This document shows positions 30,743 through 35,543 of a stretch of DNA of 35,543 nucleotides, in pieces. The position numbers and the translations under genes were made by a program. The stretch covers positions 1 to 35,543 of the forward strand of contig NZ_SRLQ01000016.1 in NCBI RefSeq assembly GCF_004745805.1, in the 5' to 3' direction. The stretch is from Mycolicibacterium sp. CH28. Its GTDB lineage: Bacteria > Actinomycetota > Actinomycetes > Mycobacteriales > Mycobacteriaceae. The notes below the pieces were generated by a model that searched no databases, was not told the origin of the DNA, and worked only from the letters and a program-made list of their open reading frames with translations. Positions within the stretch are counted from its first letter, which is position 1; every line of letters starts with the position of its first letter.

Positions 30743-32179
30743 GTGGCAGAAAAGACCGCTGACGACATCATCAAGCAGATCAAGGACGAGAACGTCGAGT
30801 ACGTCGACATTCGGTTCTGCGACCTCCCTGGCGTCGTCCAGCATTTCTCGATTCCGGCGTCCGCGTTCGATGAGAGCGTCTTCGAGGATGGCCTCGCATT
30901 CGACGGCTCGTCGGTGCGTGGCTTCCAGTCGATCCACGAGTCCGACATGATGCTGTTGCCGGACCCCGACACCGCGCGTATCGACCCGTTCCGCGCCGCC
31001 AAGACGCTGAACCTGAATTTCTTCGTCCACGACCCCTTCACCCGCGAGGCCTACTCGCGTGATCCCCGCAATGTCGCCCGCAAAGCCGAGAACTACCTGG
31101 CCAGCACCGGCATCGCCGACACCGTGTACTTCGGTGCCGAAGCCGAGTTCTACATCTTCGACTCGATCTCCTTCGACTCCAAGATCAACGGCACCTTCTA
31201 CGAGGTCGACTCAGAGTCGGGCTGGTGGAACACCGGTGAGCCCTTCGAGGCCGACGGCAGCCCGAACCTCGGTTACAAGGTCCGCCCCAAGGGTGGCTAC
31301 TTCCCCGTCGCGCCGTATGACCACTACGTGGATCTGCGCGACGAGATGGCCACCAACCTGCAGAACGCCGGCTTCACGCTGGAGCGCGGCCACCACGAGG
31401 TCGGTACCGCCGGCCAGGCCGAGATCAACTACAAGTTCAACACGCTGCTCGCCGCGGCCGACGATGTGCTGCTGTTCAAGTACATCATCAAGAACACGGC
31501 ATGGAAGAACGGCAAGACCGTCACCTTCATGCCCAAGCCGCTGTTCGGTGACAACGGCTCCGGTATGCACGCCCACCAGTCGCTGTGGAAGGACGGCAAG
31601 CCGCTGTTCCACGACGAGTCCGGTTACGCGGGCCTGTCCGATATCGCGCGCCACTACATCGGCGGCATCCTGCACCACGCCCCGTCGCTGCTGGCCTTCA
31701 CCAACCCGACAACGAACTCCTACAAGCGTCTGGTGCCGGGCTACGAGGCTCCGATCAACCTGGTGTACAGCCAGCGCAACCGCTCGGCCTGCGTCCGCAT
31801 CCCGATCACCGGCAACAACCCGAAGGCCAAGCGCCTCGAGTTCCGCTGCCCCGACAGCTCGGGCAACCCGTACCTGGCGTTCGCGGCAATGCTGATGGCC
31901 GGTATCGACGGCATCAAGAAGAAGATCGAGCCGCTGGCCCCGGTCGACAAGGACCTCTACGAGCTGCCCCCGGACGAGGCCGCCAATATCCCGCAGGCGC
32001 CCACCTCGCTGGCTGCGGTGATCGACCGGCTCGAGGAGGATCACGAGTACCTCACCGAGGGCGGCGTGTTCACCCCCGACCTGATCGAGACGTACATCGC
32101 CTACAAGCGGGAGAACGAGATCCTGCCGGTCCAGATCCGGCCTCACCCGTACGAATTCGCGCTCTACTACGACGTGTAA
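30743..32179 (+). CDS. glnA1: Glutamine synthetase type I, adenylylated form
   Basis: A 478-residue GSI-beta enzyme that makes glutamine from glutamate, ammonia and ATP, a dodecamer in the cytosol (also exported in pathogenic mycobacteria). Visible motifs are FCDLPGVVQHFSIP and FDGSSVRGFQSI near the N-terminus, EAEFYIFD, the ammonia/ATP loop MPKPLFGDNGSGMHAHQS, NRSACVRIP and the adenylylation segment DLYELPPDEAAN with Tyr406 in the expected place. The start GTG has AAGGAG 7 nt upstream. The upstream region has a GlnR-like operator, and glnE, encoding the adenylyltransferase that modifies Tyr406, ends the window on the opposite strand. A long hairpin follows the stop. Confidence 0.98.
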   Translation: MAEKTADDIIKQIKDENVEYVDIRFCDLPGVVQHFSIPASAFDESVFEDGLAFDGSSVRGFQSIHESDMMLLPDPDTARIDPFRAAKTLNLNFFVHDPFTREAYSRDPRNVARKAENYLASTGIADTVYFGAEAEFYIFDSISFDSKINGTFYEVDSESGWWNTGEPFEADGSPNLGYKVRPKGGYFPVAPYDHYVDLRDEMATNLQNAGFTLERGHHEVGTAGQAEINYKFNTLLAAADDVLLFKYIIKNTAWKNGKTVTFMPKPLFGDNGSGMHAHQSLWKDGKPLFHDESGYAGLSDIARHYIGGILHHAPSLLAFTNPTTNSYKRLVPGYEAPINLVYSQRNRSACVRIPITGNNPKAKRLEFRCPDSSGNPYLAFAAMLMAGIDGIKKKIEPLAPVDKDLYELPPDEAANIPQAPTSLAAVIDRLEEDHEYLTEGGVFTPDLIETYIAYKRENEILPVQIRPHPYEFALYYDV

Positions 32180-32204
32180 AGAGTCGTCAGCAGTTCCGAT
32201 CGAG

Positions 32205-32246
32205 TCCACCCGTTCGGCAGTGAGCAATCGCTGCCGGGCGGGTGGA
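32205..32246 (+). terminator. Strong hairpin downstream of glnA1
   Basis: A 16-bp stem pairs 32205-32220 with 32231-32246 (TCCACCCG-tt-CGGCAG with CTGCCG-gg-CGGGTGGA), the two central pairs being G-U wobbles. The loop is 10 nt. No long U-tract follows. It is placed 25 nt after the glnA1 stop and probably ends the transcript. Confidence 0.65.
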
Positions 32247-32284
32247 TTCGTTGGTATCCGGCCCGCGATACACCGACCCGACAC

Positions 32285-32306
32285 TATCCGGACCGCAGTC
32301 CGAATA
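32285..32306. promoter_or_regulatory. Dyad at the first doxX promoter, possible operator
   Basis: TATcCGGAC (32285-32293) and GTCCGaATA (32298-32306) pair perfectly except for one position, with a 4-nt centre. The dyad directly abuts the -10 TAGGGT, a typical repressor position. No identical copy is seen at the second doxX gene. Confidence 0.4.
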
Positions 32307-32307
32307 G

Positions 32308-32313
32308 TAGGGT
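32308..32313 (+). promoter_or_regulatory. Candidate -10 element of the first doxX gene
   Basis: TAGGGT, within the longer string TAGTAGGGTC, lies 6 nt before the ATG at 32320. The same string precedes the second doxX gene. Confidence 0.55.
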
Positions 32314-32319
32314 CTGGGC

Positions 32320-32721
32320 ATGGCCCAAAACCTCGACACTCGCCTGACTAGCTACTCCCCCGCTGTGCTCAGCCTCTTCCGGGTCGTCTTCGGATTGCTC
32401 TACACCTGCCACGGATTGAACTGGCTGTTCGGTTGGCCCGCCGGGCCCGCCGCCGAGATCGGCGCCTGGCCCGGCTTCTATGCCGGGATCATCGAACTCG
32501 TCGCCGGGGTGCTCATCACGCTCGGATTGTTCACCCGCATAGCCGCATTCATCGCATCCGGCGAGATGGCCGCCGCCTACTTCACCCAGCACCTGCCCAG
32601 TGGGTGGATCCCGATGACCAACCACGGCGAACTGGCGGTGCTGTACTGCTTCGCCTTCTTCCTGCTGGTGTTCACCGGCGGCGGCGCCTACGCACTCGAC
32701 GCCGCACGCCGACGGCGCTAG
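32320..32721 (+). CDS. DoxX family membrane protein, copy 1
   Basis: A 133-residue integral membrane protein of the DoxX/DoxD-like family. Helices lie at about residues 16-36, 52-72, 74-92 and 103-126. Family features include SLFRVVFGLLYTCHG near the first helix and GFYAGIIELVAGVLITLGLFTR in the second. DoxX proteins are poorly defined; in M. tuberculosis one member (Rv3005c) partners superoxide dismutase and a thiosulfate sulfurtransferase in thiol redox control, but this gene has no such neighbours. By my count it is identical to the next gene at about 106 of 133 positions. Start ATG follows TAGGGT at 6 nt, so the mRNA is likely leaderless. Confidence 0.85.
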   Translation: MAQNLDTRLTSYSPAVLSLFRVVFGLLYTCHGLNWLFGWPAGPAAEIGAWPGFYAGIIELVAGVLITLGLFTRIAAFIASGEMAAAYFTQHLPSGWIPMTNHGELAVLYCFAFFLLVFTGGGAYALDAARRRR

Positions 32722-32734
32722 ACCGCCGCAGCCC

Positions 32735-32746
32735 CTGAACGTTCAG
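32735..32746. repeat. Perfect 12-nt palindrome before the second doxX gene
   Basis: CTGAACGTTCAG lies 45 nt before the -10 of the second doxX gene. A closely similar palindrome lies after that gene, at 33254-33265. Operator function is speculative. Confidence 0.4.
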
Positions 32747-32790
32747 TCTGACGCCAGATCGGGAGCACCACCCGTCCACCGGCTGGCTAG

Positions 32791-32796
32791 TAGGGT
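32791..32796 (+). promoter_or_regulatory. Candidate -10 element of the second doxX gene
   Basis: TAGGGT, again within TAGTAGGGTC, lies 7 nt before the ATG at 32804. It looks like a copy of the promoter of the first doxX gene. Confidence 0.55.
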
Positions 32797-32803
32797 CGGG
32801 ACT

Positions 32804-33205
32804 ATGGCACAAAACCTCGACACCCGACTCAGTTCGTACTCGCCGGCCGTGCTCAGTCTTTTTCGTGCTGTCTTCGGGCTATTGTTCACCGGCCACGGGA
32901 CAAGCCTGCTATTCGGCTGGCCCTCCGGACCCGCCGCCGAGATCGGCGCTTGGCCCGACTTCTACGGCGGCATCATCGAATTCGTGACGGGATTCCTGAT
33001 CTCAATCGGATTATTCACTCGCACAGCAGCTTTCATCGCTTCTGGCGCAATGGCTTTCACCTATTTCACCATGCATCAGCCGGAAGGACTGATACCGCTG
33101 ACCAACAACGGTGAACTGTCGGTGCTGTACTGCTTCGCCTTCTTCCTACTGGTGTTCACCGGCGGCGGTGCGTACGCGCTGGACGCCACACGCCGACGGA
33201 GATGA
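32804..33205 (+). CDS. DoxX family membrane protein, copy 2
   Basis: A 133-residue paralogue of the preceding gene, with the same start MAQNLDTRL and the same C-terminus ending in RRRR, and no gap needed to align them. Differences cluster in residues 28-35, 60-68 and 82-99, at the helix ends and the loop facing solvent, while the last 30 residues are nearly unchanged. This suggests a tandem duplication followed by divergence at the substrate or partner side. DNA of this copy is somewhat richer in A and T in the middle. It converges on the LLM oxidoreductase gene with a 16-nt palindrome between them. Confidence 0.85.
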   Translation: MAQNLDTRLSSYSPAVLSLFRAVFGLLFTGHGTSLLFGWPSGPAAEIGAWPDFYGGIIEFVTGFLISIGLFTRTAAFIASGAMAFTYFTMHQPEGLIPLTNNGELSVLYCFAFFLLVFTGGGAYALDATRRRR

Positions 33206-33251
33206 GCTCATAGCCAGTAGATACGGACCCCTGAGGGCACCCGACGGCACT

Positions 33252-33267
33252 GCCTGACCGGTCAGGC
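33252..33267. terminator. Perfect 16-nt palindrome between convergent genes
   Basis: GCCTGACCGGTCAGGC is fully self-complementary without a loop and contains the TGA stop of the LLM oxidoreductase gene. As DNA it suits a dimeric regulator; as RNA it is a poor hairpin because no loop remains beyond the central bases. The role is uncertain. Confidence 0.35.
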
Positions 33268-34122
33268 GTCCAGCGCCAGATCCTTGCGGAACCGCCGCAA
33301 TCCGTCGATCTTGTCGGCGACCGGGGCATGCATGCCGGAGTAGAACATCCACGGCATCGTCACGATGCCGGTGATCCCCGCCGCCTCGGCCCGCTCGTAG
33401 TGTGGGGTGGTGAACGCGTCGGTGAGCGGTGTCAGTATCTCGTAGCCGTCCATGGTCAAACCGCTCTCGGCACGCAGCGAACGCAACGTCTCGACACGCC
33501 TGATCGCCTGATCAAGACTGATGAGGTCGCCGATCCAACCGTCGAGGCGTGCCGCGCGCCGCAGGGCGATATCGGAGAGCCCGCCACTGTAGATCGGGAT
33601 GTGCGGCGGCGTCGGCATCATCTCCAGGCGCGGAGTCTTGTAGAACTCGCCGTCGAACTCCGTCCAGCCCGGCTGCCACAGCGCCCGCATCAGTTCGATC
33701 ATCTCGTCGGTGCGCTTGCCGCGCTTGGCGAACTGCTGGCCCATCAGCGTGAACTCTTCTTCGCACCAGCCCACACCGATACCGAGCTCGACCCGACCGC
33801 CGGCCAAATACGCCGCCGTGCCAATCGATTTGGCCGCCGAATAGGGATCACGCATCCCCGGGATGTACACCGTCGTCACGAACTTCAACCGCTCGGTGGC
33901 CTGCGCGAGCGCGCCAACAAGCACCCACGGATCAGGCCAGTCGGTGAACGGCGGCCAGCGCCGTTCGCCGTCCTTGGTGTACGGGTACGGGGTGGCCAGG
34001 GTCTCCAGATTCACCACATGATCGGGGATGCCGAGGCCGTCATAACCCAGATCATCTGCCGCCTTGGCGATCTCGATGATCTCGCTGGTCTGCAAGAACG
34101 CGACGCTGACGTAGAACTTCAT
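33262..34122 (-). CDS. LLM-class (F420-dependent) oxidoreductase
   Basis: A 286-residue luciferase-like monooxygenase-fold protein, probably F420-dependent as are most mycobacterial members (TIGR03619-like). Visible family features are MKFYVSVAFLQTSEIIEIAK at the start, GLGIPDHVVN, LKFVTTVYIPGMRDPYSAAK, AAYLAGGRVELGIGVGWCEEEF (the barrel strand and cofactor-phosphate region), KRTDEMIELMRALW and IPIYSGGLS near the C-terminus. The substrate is unknown. Start ATG at 34122 overlaps the stop of the upstream thioesterase gene by 4 nt (ATGA); the frame is open further upstream but only as a shadow of that gene. Confidence 0.9.
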   Translation of the reverse strand: MKFYVSVAFLQTSEIIEIAKAADDLGYDGLGIPDHVVNLETLATPYPYTKDGERRWPPFTDWPDPWVLVGALAQATERLKFVTTVYIPGMRDPYSAAKSIGTAAYLAGGRVELGIGVGWCEEEFTLMGQQFAKRGKRTDEMIELMRALWQPGWTEFDGEFYKTPRLEMMPTPPHIPIYSGGLSDIALRRAARLDGWIGDLISLDQAIRRVETLRSLRAESGLTMDGYEILTPLTDAFTTPHYERAEAAGITGIVTMPWMFYSGMHAPVADKIDGLRRFRKDLALDA

Positions 34123-34781
34123 CCTGCTACGACCCCCGTGTCGCGTCGCTCCTGCCAATCGCCGTCCCGTGCCCACGCCGGCATGATGAACACACCTTCC
34201 GCTTCGACGGTCGTTCCCTGGGCGTCGGCAAGAAACCCTCGCGCGTAGGTCTTGTATCCCTCGGTGCGCTCCACCCAGGCCTCGGCCCTCAGCGGGCCGA
34301 GCGGGGTGCCGCGCAGGTACTTCAGCGTGATCGTGCCGGTCAACTTCGGCTTGCTGAGTTGCTCGGTGGCGACCTCCCCGAGCAGCTGGTCGAGCAGCAG
34401 CGCACAGATGCCACCGTGCACCAGACCCGGTGGGCCCTCGTAGACCGGGCCGAGGGTGAACTCGCTCCAGCACCGGTCGCCCTCGTGGCGGGCCGTCATC
34501 GGCGGTGCGACGGGATTGTGCTGCCCCGCAGCGGGATTCCCCCACACCACCGGCAGGCCGGTCTCGACGTGCCGCAACATCCGGGGACGGCTCGGCGGCA
34601 CACTCTCGAGCTGCCGGCTGACCTCGTCGATGGCCTGGCGAGCCCGCTCGATCGCATCCACGTCAGCGCCGGTGCGGATGCTGGCTTCGATGAGCCTGCG
34701 CACGGCCTCGGTCAATGGCTTGTGCACCGCACCGACCCGCTCGTGCTCGTCCTCGCTGATGAAGTCCCAGTCGATGTCCAT
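34119..34781 (-). CDS. Hotdog-fold thioesterase, PaaI-like
   Basis: A 220-residue protein with a helical N-terminus of about 65 residues and a C-terminal hotdog domain from about residue 100. The motif GLVHGGICALLLDQLLG (His122, Gly123, Gly124 and Asp131) is typical of acyl-CoA thioesterases of the PaaI type. Further family features are PKLTGTITLKYLRGTPLGPL and the end strand TVEAEGVFIMPAW. Substrate unknown. It is coupled to the LLM oxidoreductase by a 4-nt stop/start overlap, so the two probably act on related acyl-CoA or lipid substrates. It lies 17 nt after glnE on the same strand, perhaps in one transcript with it. Confidence 0.9.
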   Translation of the reverse strand: MDIDWDFISEDEHERVGAVHKPLTEAVRRLIEASIRTGADVDAIERARQAIDEVSRQLESVPPSRPRMLRHVETGLPVVWGNPAAGQHNPVAPPMTARHEGDRCWSEFTLGPVYEGPPGLVHGGICALLLDQLLGEVATEQLSKPKLTGTITLKYLRGTPLGPLRAEAWVERTEGYKTYARGFLADAQGTTVEAEGVFIMPAWARDGDWQERRDTGVVAG

Positions 34782-34798
34782 ACCGAAGCGGCCGTCCT

Positions 34799-35543
34799 CT
34801 AACTTCCGAAAACTTTGAGCACCACTGCTTTTGCGCGGCGCGTTACTCGCAGATAGTTGTCCAGGAATTCGCCGCCGTCATCGCCGGGCCAGCCGGCAGC
34901 CACCGCGACAGCATTGAGCTGCCGGCCCGGGCCCGGCAGCTGATCGGTCGCCTTGCCGCGCACCAGCACCAGGGCATTGCGCGCCTTGGTAGCCGTCAAC
35001 CAGGCCTGGCGCAGCAGGTCGACGTCCTCCTCGGCGAGCAGTTCGGCGGCGCCGATGGCGTCCAGGGCCTGCAGGGTCGAGGTGTTGTGCAACGCCAGCA
35101 CCTGATGGGCATGCCGCAACTGCAGCAGCTGCACCGTCCATTCGATGTCGGCCAGCCCACCGCGGCCGAGCTTCGTGTGCGTGTTCGGGTCAGCGCCGCG
35201 CGGCAACCGTTCGGCGTCTACCCGGGCCTTGATCCGGCGGATCTCCTGGACCGCCTCGGCCGATACACCGCCGGCGGGGTAGCGCGTCTTGTCGACCATC
35301 AGCAGGAACCGGTGTCCTAGGTCCGGGTCGCCGGCCACCCGGTGTGCCCGAAGCAGGGCCTGGATCTCCCACGGCTGTGCCCACTGGGTGTAGTAGGCCT
35401 CGTAGGAGGACAGCGTCCGCACCAGCGGGCCCTGCCTGCCCTCGGGGCGCAAGTTGGCGTCGACCTCCAACGGCGGGTCCGCGCTGGGGGTTCCGAGCAG
35501 CGTGCGTACCTGCTCGGCGATCAATCCCGACCACTTGACCGCG
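34799..35543 (-). CDS. glnE: Glutamine synthetase adenylyltransferase, C-terminal part (cut by window edge)
   Basis: The frame is open to the right edge and encodes the last about 248 residues of GlnE, the bifunctional enzyme that adenylylates and de-adenylylates GlnA1. The visible part begins AVKWSGLIAEQVRTLLGTP and contains VDANLRPEGRQGPLVRTL, YYTQWAQPWEIQALLRA, KLGRGGLADIEWTVQLLQL and the C-terminal YLRVTRRAKAVVLKVFGS. These belong to the second (adenylylating) nucleotidyltransferase domain and its helical tail; the metal-binding DxD of this domain would lie in or just beyond the cut. In M. tuberculosis glnE lies directly behind glnA1; here four genes lie between them. Confidence 0.95.
   Translation of the reverse strand, partial: AVKWSGLIAEQVRTLLGTPSADPPLEVDANLRPEGRQGPLVRTLSSYEAYYTQWAQPWEIQALLRAHRVAGDPDLGHRFLLMVDKTRYPAGGVSAEAVQEIRRIKARVDAERLPRGADPNTHTKLGRGGLADIEWTVQLLQLRHAHQVLALHNTSTLQALDAIGAAELLAEEDVDLLRQAWLTATKARNALVLVRGKATDQLPGPGRQLNAVAVAAGWPGDDGGEFLDNYLRVTRRAKAVVLKVFGS

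Noticed and set aside
34123..34545. Upstream extension of the LLM oxidoreductase to 427 codons
   Set aside because: It is a frame-shifted shadow of the thioesterase gene. The family start MKFYVSV at 34122 is clear.
1..35543. tRNA, rRNA, CRISPR, insertion sequence or phage elements; cobalamin and glycine riboswitches before cobU and gcvT
   Set aside because: I found no direct-repeat array, transposase motif, terminal repeats or tRNA-like cloverleaf. The sequences before cobU and gcvT are too short for these riboswitches. Weakly conserved RNAs could have been missed by reading.

Overview
The window is high-GC actinobacterial DNA from a Mycobacterium (sensu lato), most likely a non-tuberculous species. 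Gene order follows the block that in M. tuberculosis runs from mmpS3 to glnE: mmpS3, ctaF, ctaC, asnB, adoK, a membrane protein, an ErpA-type Fe-S carrier, glycerate kinase, cobT, cobS, ilvE, gcvT, pepB, ephD, dlaT, lipB, lipA, glnA1, glnE. Several proteins match the lengths and catalytic residue numbers I remember for the M. tuberculosis orthologues (AdoK 324 aa, Asp257; IlvE 368 aa, Lys204; GlnA1 478 aa, Tyr406). Orthologue names rest on recognition from memory, not on a search. I see no tRNA, rRNA, CRISPR array, insertion sequence or phage gene.

Layout. 1-4206: envelope protein mmpS3 (cut by the window edge), aa3 oxidase genes ctaC-ctaF, and divergent asnB. 4218-8321: adoK, a secreted/membrane protein, ErpA-like carrier, glycerate kinase and a DUF3043-type membrane protein. 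8336-10662: cobU-cobT-cobS, the nucleotide-loop assembly steps of cobalamin synthesis. 10768-12332: a PAS-PAS-GGDEF diguanylate cyclase converging on ppnP. 12416-16206: ilvE, gcvT and divergent pepB. 16214-20412: an accessory three-gene minus-strand cassette (KAS III-like enzyme, sulfotransferase, secreted repeat lipoprotein) sitting where M. tuberculosis goes straight from pepB to ephD. 20810-28250: ephD, a small protein, then dlaT, an epimerase-like gene, lipB, lipA and a membrane protein; this puts a lipoylated E2 subunit beside the two enzymes of lipoate attachment. 28296-30092: an inserted Tat-exported amidohydrolase. 30100-35543: RDD protein, glnA1 with a GlnR-like operator, a duplicated DoxX pair, an F420/LLM oxidoreductase with a hotdog thioesterase, and the C-terminal part of glnE, whose product adenylylates GlnA1.

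The most novel-looking unit is the KAS III-sulfotransferase-lipoprotein cassette. Its genes are coupled by a 4-nt overlap and a 3-nt gap. The lipoprotein carries three copies of a roughly 100-residue domain behind a Ser/Thr-rich stalk and 11-residue amphipathic repeats. I infer a sulfated acyl product or a sulfated surface protein, but no function can be read from sequence alone. Other points: four AC half-sites at exact 11-bp spacing upstream of glnA1; many genes with a TANNNT -10 element 6-8 nt before the start codon (leaderless mRNAs), in one case made from the stop codon of the upstream gene; and two DoxX genes about 80% identical with near-identical -10 regions.
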